NCBI GenBank assembly: GCA_947472965.1
Contig: CANJEF010000002.1
Coordinates: 1-16,639 of the forward strand
Length of the DNA: 16,639 nt
Direction: 5' to 3'
DNA from: Sphingobacteriales bacterium
Lineage (GTDB): Bacteria; Bacteroidota; Bacteroidia; Chitinophagales; Chitinophagaceae
Numbering within the stretch: the stretch's first letter is position 1; every line of letters starts with the position of its first letter. Below, one piece after another: positions 1-8,239 of the stretch. A program made the position numbers and the translations under genes. Below the pieces are notes generated by a model, which was not told the DNA's origin, did not search any database, and was given only the letters and a program-made list of their open reading frames with translations.

Positions 1-2
1 AA

Positions 3-35
3 ATGCCTAAGATCTTGAAAAAAGCAACATTATAA
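3..35 (+). CDS. possible C-terminal tail of an upstream gene (partial)
   Basis: One forward frame is open from the left edge and stops with TAA at 33-35; it would give a short tail ending KKATL. The other two forward frames hit stops earlier within the first 20 bases. A good terminator begins 30 bases later, which fits an upstream + strand gene ending here. Only about ten codons are visible, so neither the coding status nor the product can be judged. Confidence 0.3.
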   Translation: MPKILKKATL

Positions 36-64
36 AGAGATTAATCCACTGTTTTCAGTGCTAT

Positions 65-96
65 AAAAGGCCGGACCATTGGATCTGGCCTTTTTT
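65..96 (+). terminator. rho-independent terminator of the upstream gene
   Basis: AAAAGGCC (65-72) pairs with GGCCTTTT (87-94) around a partly paired loop, and the run of six T at 91-96 follows the GC core. A second small hairpin, CACTG-tttt-CAGTG at 47-60, lies just upstream. It separates whatever precedes the window from gatB. Confidence 0.75.
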
Positions 97-121
97 CATA
101 CTGCTTTCCGATTTGTTTGGG

Positions 122-144
122 TAATTTGCAGCAAATTATTTGCT
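122..144. promoter_or_regulatory. overlapping palindromes directly before gatB
   Basis: TAATTTGC-A-GCAAATTA (122-138) is a perfect 8-1-8 inverted repeat. Its right half is reused in a second perfect inverted repeat, AGCAAAT-T-ATTTGCT (130-144). The result is three alternating half-sites: ATTTGC at 124-129, GCAAAT at 131-136 and ATTTGC at 138-143. The array ends two bases before the gatB ATG. Seen directly; the role is inferred. It could be an operator, or a pair of mutually exclusive RNA hairpins affecting initiation. TAATTTGC also resembles a Bacteroidetes -7 element but is one T short. Confidence 0.5.
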
Positions 145-146
145 AG

Positions 147-1604
147 ATGTCAGTTGATAATTCAGATAGATATGAGGCAGTGATAGGTCTTGAAGTGCAT
201 GCACAACTTCAAACCAAATCAAAATTATTCTCTGGTGATGCAAATTCATTTGGTGCTTCACCCAATCAGCACGTAAGTCCAATTACGCTGGGTCATCCTG
301 GAACCCTGCCAAAGATGAATAAGAAAGCTATAGAGTATGCAATTATGATGGGGTTGGCATGTCATTCGAATATTGCAAAATTTAATTTTTTTGCTCGCAA
401 GAATTATTTTTATCCTGATTTGCCCAAAGGGTATCAGATTTCGCAACATACAACTCCCATTTGCAATGGCGGTTATGTTGAAATAAATTCCACTTCCGGA
501 AAGAAAAAAATAAACCTCACCCGCATACACCTAGAGGAAGATGCCGGGAAAAGCATTCATGATCAGCACGAAACAATGACCTTGCTTGATTACAATAGAG
601 CGGGTGTTCCACTGATTGAAATCGTTACTGAGCCTGTAATGCACACACCCGAAGACGCTTATGCATACGTTGCTGAAGTGAGAAAGATGGTGCGGTGGAT
701 AGGCGTTTGCGATGGCAACATGGAGGAAGGAAGCTTGCGATGTGATGCAAATGTTTCAATTAGACCCAAAGGCAGTCATAAATTGGGCACCAGGGTTGAA
801 GTGAAAAACCTGAATTCTCTAAAGCATATCAAGCATGCCATTGAAATAGAAATTGCACGCCTAAGTGAAATGATGGATAGAGGGGAACTGATAATTCAGG
901 AAACAAGGAGCTATGACGCTGATAGGGGAGACACCTTTTCAATCAGAACAAAAGAGGATGCCGAAGATTATCGTTATTTTCCTGAACCAGATCTTGCACC
1001 GTTTCAATTTACCGACGAATACATTCAGCAAATTAAATCTAAGCTTCCAGCCATGCCGGAAGATAAGATTGCATATTTTGAAACACAGCTCGGACTTAGT
1101 CCTTATGACGCAGCACAACTCACCGATGAAAAACGCTTGAGTGATATTTTTGATGAAGTTGCTTCAACAACTCCTCATTGGAAATTATTGGCTAATTTTT
1201 TTCTAGGTCCTGTCCGTTCACATTTAAACCAGCATTCCCTGGAATGGGATCAAATTGGCCTCACCCAAATGAAATGGTCTTCATTGCTGGGCTTGGTTGC
1301 TGAGGGTAAACTTGCTTTTTCAGCAGCTGTACAATACGTGTTGCCCGTGATGTTTGAACATCTAGATGCGGACCCGAACACAATTGCAATTCAAAACAAT
1401 TTAGTTCAGGACGCCGGCGAAGATCAGGTTAATGAATGGGTAGAGAAGACGCTTGCGGCAATGCCCGAAAAGGTTGCAGAATACCGTAAAGGAAAAAAAG
1501 GTCTGATAGGACTTTTCGTAGGGGAGGTGAAGAGAATATCTGGGGGTAAAGCTGATCCGCGACTTACAACTGAATTACTGAATCGATATCTAAATAAAAA
1601 TTGA
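147..1604 (+). CDS. gatB: aspartyl/glutamyl-tRNA amidotransferase subunit B
   Basis: GatB is the kinase and tRNA-binding subunit of the GatCAB amidotransferase. The complex converts misacylated Glu-tRNA(Gln) (and Asp-tRNA(Asn)) to the amidated form in the cytoplasm, using ammonia delivered from GatA. The 485-residue product has the usual family length. Visible signatures are IGLEVHAQL near residue 13, RIHLEEDAGKS near 126, DYNRAGVPLIEIVTEP at 148-163, and the GSLRCDANVS...GTRVEVKNLNS block at 195-225. The C-terminal YqeY-like tail ends with the ADPRLTTELLNRYL motif. ATG 147 starts just before the conserved N-terminus; no Shine-Dalgarno sequence is seen, as is common in Bacteroidota. gatA and gatC are not in the window, so the operon is split. 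The stop overlaps the TTG of an alternative start for the next gene, suggesting co-transcription. Confidence 0.97.
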   Translation: MSVDNSDRYEAVIGLEVHAQLQTKSKLFSGDANSFGASPNQHVSPITLGHPGTLPKMNKKAIEYAIMMGLACHSNIAKFNFFARKNYFYPDLPKGYQISQHTTPICNGGYVEINSTSGKKKINLTRIHLEEDAGKSIHDQHETMTLLDYNRAGVPLIEIVTEPVMHTPEDAYAYVAEVRKMVRWIGVCDGNMEEGSLRCDANVSIRPKGSHKLGTRVEVKNLNSLKHIKHAIEIEIARLSEMMDRGELIIQETRSYDADRGDTFSIRTKEDAEDYRYFPEPDLAPFQFTDEYIQQIKSKLPAMPEDKIAYFETQLGLSPYDAAQLTDEKRLSDIFDEVASTTPHWKLLANFFLGPVRSHLNQHSLEWDQIGLTQMKWSSLLGLVAEGKLAFSAAVQYVLPVMFEHLDADPNTIAIQNNLVQDAGEDQVNEWVEKTLAAMPEKVAEYRKGKKGLIGLFVGEVKRISGGKADPRLTTELLNRYLNKN

Positions 1605-1609
1605 TTAAA

Positions 1610-2737
1610 ATGAAGAATCTTTATTTTGCTTTGCTACTCCTGATAACAATGCTTGGTGTTTCTTGTGGTAAAAAGGACAAGTCTGTAGCACTTCATATCA
1701 AATTCAAGAACAATGTTGAAAAGCAGCATGTATTCCTTGAGTTGGTAGAGCTTGATGGCTCAGTACCCATGATTTTGGATTCGATGGTTGTTGAAAAAGG
1801 CAATAGCGAGTTGAAACTAAAAGGTGGTACAGTTGACCCTGAAGCATTGTACCGTATTATACTTGATGATAACAGTCGTTTTTTTCTTCTTGTTCCTGAT
1901 ATTTCAGACATAAAGGTGGAATTCGACTTGTCTAACCTTGAGCTTCAGGCTATCAATTCACCTGCAACGAACGAGATGAAGTCACTTTTGAGTGGATTTA
2001 ATATGAAGGTTGAAAAACTAAATGCCCTTCGTGAACAAGTTCAATCTGCGCCACAGGAGATGGATAGCAGCCGTGTTGTGATGGAGCAAGAATTCATGAA
2101 GCAACTTAATGAAGCTGGTTCCTATGTGTCAGATTTTGCAAGAAATGCAAAGTCACCTGCAGTATCATTGTATGCATTGTCACTTGTTGGCAGCGTACTT
2201 GGTCCTGATCAATTGTTGCCTATCGTTAGTCAACTGAAAATACGTTACCCTGAATCCAAAAGGGTTAAAAAAATTGAAGAGTTGATTGTTGCTGCTTCAA
2301 AAATGAATGCACCAAAAGATATCATCGGGACAGAAGCCCCTGAGATAAACCTACCTGGTGTTGACGGGAAACTTTTTTCATTGAAATCATTGAGAGGTAA
2401 ATATGTGCTGATTGATTTTTGGGCCAGTTGGTGTAGGCCTTGCAGAATGGAGAATCCCAATGTAGTGAATGCTTTCAGTAAATTTTCAAGTAAAAATTTT
2501 ACTATTCTTGGCGTTTCATTGGATAAAGAAAAGGATGCTTGGGTAAAGGCAATCAATGATGATGGATTGACCTGGAAACATATCAGCGACCTCAAGTTCT
2601 GGGATTCAGAAGTTGTGTCTCCTTATAAAATTGAGGGTATTCCTTTCAACGTGTTGGTTGATCCTAATGGTATAATCGTTGCAAAGGACTTAAGGGGTGA
2701 GCAATTAATAACAGCACTTGAAAAGTTCTTAAAGTAA
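1610..2737 (+). CDS. TlpA-like thiol-disulfide oxidoreductase lipoprotein with DUF4369 domain
   Basis: Predicted envelope thioredoxin-fold protein of 375 residues. The N-terminus is a short hydrophobic stretch ending LGVSC, a plausible lipoprotein signal with Cys19 as the lipidated residue. Residues about 25-120 resemble the DUF4369 domain that often precedes redoxin domains in Bacteroidota. Residues about 238-375 form an AhpC/TSA/TlpA-type domain with active-site WASWCRPC (Cys275 and Cys278) and the cis-proline loop GIPFN (Pro345). Known relatives reduce or shuffle periplasmic disulfides, for example in cytochrome c maturation; the actual partner here is unknown. I chose ATG 1610 over the in-frame TTG at 1601 because TTG overlaps the gatB stop and ATG gives the cleaner signal peptide. 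It lies 5 bases after gatB and is followed by a strong terminator. Confidence 0.9.
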   Translation: MKNLYFALLLLITMLGVSCGKKDKSVALHIKFKNNVEKQHVFLELVELDGSVPMILDSMVVEKGNSELKLKGGTVDPEALYRIILDDNSRFFLLVPDISDIKVEFDLSNLELQAINSPATNEMKSLLSGFNMKVEKLNALREQVQSAPQEMDSSRVVMEQEFMKQLNEAGSYVSDFARNAKSPAVSLYALSLVGSVLGPDQLLPIVSQLKIRYPESKRVKKIEELIVAASKMNAPKDIIGTEAPEINLPGVDGKLFSLKSLRGKYVLIDFWASWCRPCRMENPNVVNAFSKFSSKNFTILGVSLDKEKDAWVKAINDDGLTWKHISDLKFWDSEVVSPYKIEGIPFNVLVDPNGIIVAKDLRGEQLITALEKFLK

Positions 2738-2762
2738 AATCAACAAACTATTTTAAATTAAT

Positions 2763-2797
2763 GGGATTGCTGTTTATGCAGTGATCCCTTTTTTTTT
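2763..2797 (+). terminator. terminator of the gatB-tlpA unit, inside the 3' end of the RND gene
   Basis: GGGATTGCTG (2763-2772) pairs with CAGTGATCCC (2779-2788), giving ten pairs of which two are G-U, around a 6-base loop. Nine T follow at 2789-2797. Most of it lies within the last codons of the opposing transporter gene: on that strand the T run reads as three consecutive Lys codons. Confidence 0.85.
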
Positions 2798-5110
2798 ACT
2801 CACGGCCAACAATAAAACTGGAAGTAATACTAGGTTTGTTAGAGTTGCTATCAACAAAGTGAATGATGTAAGAAGTCCAAGTGCTTGCGTACTTCCAAAG
2901 CCACTGAAAACGAAAATTACAAATCCAGCTATTAGGACGAGGGATGTATAAACAATACTGATTCCTGTTTCCTTGATTGTTTGAAGTACAGTCTGATTCA
3001 CATCACCATGGAATTTTGGAAGCTCTTGCTTGTAGTTTACCAGAAAACGTATGGTAATATCAATGGCAATTCCAAGTGCAACACTGAAAACCAATACTGT
3101 TGAGGGTTTTATTGCAATTTTCAACCATCCCATTAGTCCAGCTGTCATAATCAGGGGTATGAGGTTTGGAATTAATGAACAAATGAGTATCCTGAAAGAA
3201 CCGAAAAGATAAAGCATACACAAGGAAATCAATAGGAATGCCCAGAAGATACTTTCCTTCAGCCCCTGGATAATGAACCTGCTTCCTTCTAAAAAGGTGA
3301 TGCTGGTGCCCGTGAACGTGAGATGAATTTTGCTTGTATCGAAATATTCGGTTGCCTTTTTTTCCAGGCTGTCAATAATTTCAGGCATTCTCCTGCTCCC
3401 AACATCAGCCATGTTGATGCTGATCCTTGTAACTTGCTTATTGCTATCTATGAAAGCTGACATCAATTTTTGCAGTGAACTTTCGTTTTTGCCTGAATCG
3501 TTGCTTGGTTTTAAATAGTCTGCCATAAATGCTCCATCAAATGCATTTGGCATTGAGTAGTTATTACTGTCTCCATCGTAGAATCCCTGGCGTGCGAATT
3601 TGAGTCCCTCGGCAAGTGATAATGGTCTGGCCATGAATTTGCTTCCTGCAATCTCCTCACTGAACCTGGAAACTTTGTCGAATACACCAAGGGCTCTTGA
3701 TCCGGCAATACCATTTTTTCTACCCGCATCCACAAGAATTTCCAGTGGCATAATTCCCTTGAAATTCGCCTCAAAAAATTTAAGATCTTCATATATCGGA
3801 TCTTTTTTTGGAAGGTCGTCTACAATGAAAGATTCTGTTTTAAGGCGCATGATTCCGGCCAATGACAATAACATGGCCAACACGGTTACAGAGTAAATAA
3901 ACTTTTTGTGTCCCAAAACCCAACTTTCAATGTTGGTTAAGAGGCTTAACATCCATTTGTTTTCCAGGTATTGAGTATGCTTCTTGGTCGGCTCTTTCAT
4001 GTAGTAGAGCGCCACTGGAATCATGGCCAATGAAATGAAGAACAATCCCATGATATTAATTCCTGCAACAATTCCAAATTCCTTTAACAAGGCACTTTTA
4101 GTAAGTGCAAATACAGCAAAACCTACAGCAGCACTGATATTACAAAAGAGGGTTACAATCCCCATTTTCCCAATCATCTCCTCAAGCGCTTTCCGTTTGT
4201 TTCCACTTTTCAAATAACTTGTATGGTATTTGTTGATGAAGTAGATGCAGTTTGGAATTCCAATTACAACAACCAGTGGGGGTATTAAAGCAGTAAGCAA
4301 AGTAATGCGAAACCCCATCAAGTGAATGGTAGCAAGACTATATATCACCCCAACAACAACAACTGAAAGCGATAGCAAGGCTGTGCTAAATGACCTAAAA
4401 AAAATAAGCAGTATCAACGCCGAAAGTAGGAGTGATCCCAACAGGAAAAACTGCATTTCATTTGCAATTCTTAAGGCAACATTGTTTCTAATGAGAGGAA
4501 GCCCACTTAAATGAACGTCAATATTATTCGCTTTTTTAAATGCATCAGTTGCTTCTTCTATGCTTTTAATTACTTCCTTCCTGGCTTTGGAATTGATCAA
4601 ATCTTTATTGATCCTGATCCCTATCAGGTAGGCATTGGTTTCAGGGTTGTATAGTAGTCCTTTATAAAATGGAAGTGATCGAAAAATGGCTTCAAGGCTA
4701 TCCAGGTTTTTTTGACCTTGAATTGAATCTGGGAATATTTTTATCGCATCTAATTTCTGCGTACTGTCATTTTTTTTGAGTGTAACAGCACCTGGTATGG
4801 AAAGTATATCTTCCACCCCATTTAGGCTTTTTAATTTTCTTTGAAAGCCAGAGAAATTATTGAAAAACGTTGTGTTGAAAACATCTTTGCTGATAAACCC
4901 AATCGTCACCAAGTTTCCATCTTCCCCAAATTTCTTCTTGAATTCAAGGTATGTCTTGTATTTTATATTGTCAGTGGGTATCGCTCTTGAAAACTCATAA
5001 CTGAGTTCAACTTTACTGGCTTCATAGGTTAGAAATGCCGTTACAATGAATGTAAGCGCAACAAGTTTTTTGCGGTTGTTCAGTACGGCTTTACCAAGTG
5101 CTTGCCACAT
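2774..5110 (-). CDS. RND/MMPL-superfamily exporter (HAE3-like)
   Basis: Large inner-membrane transporter of 778 residues in two similar halves, each with one membrane helix, a periplasmic domain and a five-helix bundle. Helix 1 is about residues 16-33, with helices 2-6 at about 220-372; the second half begins near 403 and its helices 8-12 lie at about 620-770. The second half keeps an acidic residue in the GIAIDITIRF motif (Asp684), the expected proton-relay position. The equivalent place in the first half reads GIPNCIYFINKY and has no acid. Relatives export lipids, hopanoids or other hydrophobic compounds driven by protons; the substrate cannot be told. The frame extends 18 bases upstream to an ATG at 5128, but a CTTTGC element overlaps that ATG, and family members usually begin near MWQ. 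No adaptor or TolC-like partner is nearby. Confidence 0.88.
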   Translation of the reverse strand: MWQALGKAVLNNRKKLVALTFIVTAFLTYEASKVELSYEFSRAIPTDNIKYKTYLEFKKKFGEDGNLVTIGFISKDVFNTTFFNNFSGFQRKLKSLNGVEDILSIPGAVTLKKNDSTQKLDAIKIFPDSIQGQKNLDSLEAIFRSLPFYKGLLYNPETNAYLIGIRINKDLINSKARKEVIKSIEEATDAFKKANNIDVHLSGLPLIRNNVALRIANEMQFFLLGSLLLSALILLIFFRSFSTALLSLSVVVVGVIYSLATIHLMGFRITLLTALIPPLVVVIGIPNCIYFINKYHTSYLKSGNKRKALEEMIGKMGIVTLFCNISAAVGFAVFALTKSALLKEFGIVAGINIMGLFFISLAMIPVALYYMKEPTKKHTQYLENKWMLSLLTNIESWVLGHKKFIYSVTVLAMLLSLAGIMRLKTESFIVDDLPKKDPIYEDLKFFEANFKGIMPLEILVDAGRKNGIAGSRALGVFDKVSRFSEEIAGSKFMARPLSLAEGLKFARQGFYDGDSNNYSMPNAFDGAFMADYLKPSNDSGKNESSLQKLMSAFIDSNKQVTRISINMADVGSRRMPEIIDSLEKKATEYFDTSKIHLTFTGTSITFLEGSRFIIQGLKESIFWAFLLISLCMLYLFGSFRILICSLIPNLIPLIMTAGLMGWLKIAIKPSTVLVFSVALGIAIDITIRFLVNYKQELPKFHGDVNQTVLQTIKETGISIVYTSLVLIAGFVIFVFSGFGSTQALGLLTSFTLLIATLTNLVLLPVLLLAVSKKKGITA

Positions 5111-5207
5111 GATGTCAATTTCATGCAAAGGAAAGAAATTTAAGGCGACCTAACCGATTATTTTTAGATCTGTAGCCAAGGGACGGCTTATTTGTTATTT
5201 TTACACA
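5111..5207. promoter_or_regulatory. divergent promoter region between the RND exporter and porZ
   Basis: The two genes are transcribed away from each other from this stretch of about 100 bases. TTATTTTTA occurs twice on the + strand, at 5158-5166 and 5195-5203; each contains a 7/8 match to TAnnTTTG, but the second is only 4 bases from the porZ ATG. On the - strand TAAATTTC and TTCCTTTG are 7/8 matches near the exporter start. No matching -33 element could be assigned, so exact promoter positions remain uncertain. Confidence 0.35.
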
Positions 5208-7493
5208 ATGAAGCAATTGCTTTTAATTCCTGCTTTTTGGATGATGCTTTCCTCTCTGGAAGCACAATCCATTTCTGCTGTCGGAAATTGGAGGGAGCAT
5301 GTTCCATTTTCAAGTTTTTTTCATGTAGTTGAGTCGAAGGGGGTGGTCTATTCTGCCTCACAGTTTGGGTTTATCCTTTATGATCCAATATCAAAAGAGA
5401 TACAGCGAAAAACCAGGATGTCTGGCTTGAATGGTTCTCAAATTATAAAATTTGCAAAAGATCCTATCTCTGAGAAAATTGCTGTGGTCTACTCAAATTA
5501 TAACATGGATCTTATTGATGGTGATGAGGTTGTAAGTATTCCAGATTTGTTTTTGAAAGTAACGACTGCCGATAAGACAGTGAATAGTGTAACCTGGTAT
5601 CAAAATCTGATATATGTTTCCACGAACCTCGGAATTATTGTAGTGGATCCAGAAAAAAAGGAAATAAAAGATACCTATAAAACCGGGTCTCAATCGCAGC
5701 CATCAAAGGTTAATGAAGTTGCTTTTTGGGGCACTGATATTTATGCTGCAACTTCGAATGGACTTAAGAAGACCTCATTAAATGTTCCCTGGCCAGGGAA
5801 TTTCAATGATTGGACGCTTGAGCCGGATGGAGTTCTTGCCTCTGGTGATTGTATGACAGTGCTAAATTGGCAAGGAAGTTTAGTGGTTCGAAAACAGGAT
5901 TCCATTTTCATTAAGTTTAATGGGAAATGGCAACTCCTGTTAAAAGCACCCAAATCAATCAGTGCGCTTAACACCAGCGGGGATAAGCTTTTTGTGCACA
6001 TATCGGCTGAATCAAGCGGGACAGTATTGCTATTTTCATCACCCTTAGTCGCATATCAAACCATTAACTCAATTTCACTTTCCAAGCCAATGCATGGTGC
6101 CTATACTGTTGATGGCATTTGGGTGGCCGATCAACGAAGCGGCCTTCTTAAAATAAATGCTGCTAAAACGGAAAGGATTCAATTAGATGCACCCGCTTCA
6201 GTTGCCAAAGGAAGGGGTAGCTATTTTAATGGTGAGGTTATTGCAACATCAGGATCAATCAATGCCAACTGGAAAGGGGAACTCAATGCGAATGGGTTTT
6301 TTATTTTCGATGGAAAAAATTGGAAAAATTTCAACAAGCAAAATGGGTTGTTGCCTGATTCAATACTGGATATTGTGGATGTTGTTAAAAATATTTCCAA
6401 CAATAAAATATATGCAGCCTCTTTTGGTGGAGGATTGGTTGAGTTTGATAACGAAAAAATTAAAGTATACAAACAGGGCTCACCCATCACTGCGTCAAAG
6501 TTTGTTCCTGGTTCATATTTCGTTAGTGGTTTGGCCATGGATCAAAAGCAAAACCTTTGGATCACCAATTACGGATCCGAGCAAAATTTGTTGGTGAAAA
6601 AAAATGATGATACCTGGGCCACATTCAATATTCCATTTTCATATTCAGGTAATGCTGTCAGTAAAATAATGATCGATAAGTCAAATAAGAAATGGATCAT
6701 TTCACCCAATGGGAATGGTGTTTTTTGTTTGGATGACAAGGGAACAATTGAACAGAAAAATGATGACAGCTGGAGATTTTTTCAACAAGGTAAGGGCAAG
6801 GGTAATTTGCCATCATCGAATGTGCTGAGTATTGTGGCGGACCGGAATGGATTTGTTTGGGTTGGAACTGACAAGGGAATCGGCATTATACAATGTGGTT
6901 CCAATATTTTCAGTTCAACTGCATGCGAAGCTACACTACCTGTAGTAAGGCAAGATAATTTCAACGGATTGCTTTTTGGTGAGGAGTCTGTTAATGATAT
7001 CGCAGTTGATGGTGCAAACCGGAAATGGGTAGCAACTAACAATGGTGTGTGGCTTGTATCACAGGATGGACAAAACGTGATCTATCACTTCACCGAGTCC
7101 AATAGTTATTTGTTGGGTAACCGTATTTTCCAAGTGGTTGTTCATGAGAAAACGGGGGAGGTATTCTTTTTTACTGAGAATGGAATATGTTCATTTGTAA
7201 GCACTGCAACAGAACCCGTTATAGAAAAGCCAAGGCCAACAGTTTTTCCAAATCCAGTCCCGCCAGGATATGAGGGTACTGTAGCCATACGAGGGTTGAA
7301 TGAAAATGCCTGGGTTAGGATAACAGAGTTGGATGGCAAGTTAGTATATCAAACCAGATCACTTGGTGGACAGGCCATTTGGAACGGAAGAACTTATAAA
7401 GGCGAAAAGGTAAGCAGTGGTGTCTATCTTTTACTGGTATCAAATGAATTTAATGAACAACAGGTGGTGACCAAAGTATTTTTCATCAAATAG
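5208..7493 (+). CDS. porZ: type IX secretion system protein PorZ
   Basis: Predicted surface protein of 761 residues. It has a Sec signal peptide (residues 1 to about 20, ending LEAQS) and a long series of beta-propeller blades, with repeated phrases such as 'NGLLPDSILDIV', 'LWITNYG', 'VWVGTDKGIGII' and 'KWVATNNGVWLV'. From about residue 677 there is a type A C-terminal sorting domain beginning VFPNPV and ending KVFFIK. In Porphyromonas gingivalis, PorZ belongs to the outer-membrane attachment complex with PorU, PorV and PorQ, which removes the sorting domain of T9SS cargo and joins cargo to A-LPS. The N-terminal sequence after the signal (GNWREHVPFSS..., then NYNMDLID) resembles PorZ rather than a propeller-bearing histidine kinase, and there is no transmembrane or kinase part. 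It is followed by recO after 5 bases. The specific PorZ call rests on remembered similarity. Confidence 0.82.
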   Translation: MKQLLLIPAFWMMLSSLEAQSISAVGNWREHVPFSSFFHVVESKGVVYSASQFGFILYDPISKEIQRKTRMSGLNGSQIIKFAKDPISEKIAVVYSNYNMDLIDGDEVVSIPDLFLKVTTADKTVNSVTWYQNLIYVSTNLGIIVVDPEKKEIKDTYKTGSQSQPSKVNEVAFWGTDIYAATSNGLKKTSLNVPWPGNFNDWTLEPDGVLASGDCMTVLNWQGSLVVRKQDSIFIKFNGKWQLLLKAPKSISALNTSGDKLFVHISAESSGTVLLFSSPLVAYQTINSISLSKPMHGAYTVDGIWVADQRSGLLKINAAKTERIQLDAPASVAKGRGSYFNGEVIATSGSINANWKGELNANGFFIFDGKNWKNFNKQNGLLPDSILDIVDVVKNISNNKIYAASFGGGLVEFDNEKIKVYKQGSPITASKFVPGSYFVSGLAMDQKQNLWITNYGSEQNLLVKKNDDTWATFNIPFSYSGNAVSKIMIDKSNKKWIISPNGNGVFCLDDKGTIEQKNDDSWRFFQQGKGKGNLPSSNVLSIVADRNGFVWVGTDKGIGIIQCGSNIFSSTACEATLPVVRQDNFNGLLFGEESVNDIAVDGANRKWVATNNGVWLVSQDGQNVIYHFTESNSYLLGNRIFQVVVHEKTGEVFFFTENGICSFVSTATEPVIEKPRPTVFPNPVPPGYEGTVAIRGLNENAWVRITELDGKLVYQTRSLGGQAIWNGRTYKGEKVSSGVYLLLVSNEFNEQQVVTKVFFIK

Positions 7494-7498
7494 AATAA

Positions 7499-8239
7499 AT
7501 GATTCACAAGTCAAGGGGTATTGTTATTAGAAGTGTAAAATATGGTGAAACATCGCTTGTGGTTTCTGCATACACTGAACTATTCGGATTGCAGCAATAC
7601 CTTGTTAATGGTGTAAGAACATCAAAGCGAAATACAACATTTTCTGCAAGCCAATTGCAGGTAGGTAACATCCTCGATATGGTTGTTTATCAAAATGATA
7701 AAAACACGCTTCAGCGAATAAAAGAGTGCAAACAGGCTGTTCACTATGAAACACTTTTCATGGATGTAAAGAAAAATTCAATTATGTTATTTATGATTGA
7801 AATTTTACAAAAATGCATACGACAACCTGAATCTCATCCCGATCTCTTTTTTTTTATCGAAGACATGCTTCATGGGTTGGATAAAAGCAATTCGCCGCAA
7901 TCTATTCACATACCCATATTTTTCATGTTGAATCTTTCTCACTTTTTCGGCTTCAAAATTTTGGATAACTATGACGAGCAGAACGAGATTCTTGATCTCA
8001 ACGAAGGGAAATATACTGAGTCTCTTCCTTCACATCAGCAGGCACTTCTTAAGCCGCATAGTGCATCAATTTCACAATATTTAAAGGTGATGCAACTAGC
8101 AGAGTTAGAGGAGTTTAAATTTAACAGACAGCATCGCTTTGAATTGTTGAATGCATGTATTACATATTATGAACTGCATGTTCAGCCCTTTGGTGTTATT
8201 CGTTCCTTGCCAGTTATTCGGGCTGTGTTGGAAGACTAA
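7499..8239 (+). CDS. recO: DNA repair protein RecO
   Basis: RecO helps RecR load RecA onto SSB-coated single-stranded DNA and anneals complementary strands in the RecFOR recombination-repair pathway. The 246-residue product has the typical family length. The N-terminal OB-fold region (about residues 1-80) carries the family opening SRGIVIRSVKYGETSLVV and the GLQQYLVNGVRTSK strand-loop. The rest is helical, including the HPDLFFFIEDML and FFMLNLSHFFGFKILDN segments characteristic of RecO. A zinc-binding Cys cluster, found in some relatives, is not evident. The ATG follows the porZ stop after 5 bases, so the two genes are probably co-transcribed. The stop codon directly abuts the stop of the opposing amidohydrolase gene, with no spare base between them and no recognisable terminator. 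Confidence 0.93.
   Translation: MIHKSRGIVIRSVKYGETSLVVSAYTELFGLQQYLVNGVRTSKRNTTFSASQLQVGNILDMVVYQNDKNTLQRIKECKQAVHYETLFMDVKKNSIMLFMIEILQKCIRQPESHPDLFFFIEDMLHGLDKSNSPQSIHIPIFFMLNLSHFFGFKILDNYDEQNEILDLNEGKYTESLPSHQQALLKPHSASISQYLKVMQLAELEEFKFNRQHRFELLNACITYYELHVQPFGVIRSLPVIRAVLED

Noticed and set aside
258..530. 90-residue - strand reading frame inside gatB
   Set aside because: It lies wholly within the conserved gatB sequence on the other strand, resembles no family, and has no upstream signal.
5158..5203. Direct repeat TTATTTTTA (5158-5166 and 5195-5203) as an operator
   Set aside because: A 9-base AT-only repeat is common in this composition, and no symmetry or spacing pattern supports a binding site.
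5582..6597. Reading frames on both strands inside porZ (for example 6187-6597 + and 6221-6538 -)
   Set aside because: They are shadows of the propeller gene with low-complexity, unrecognisable translations; porZ itself is continuous.
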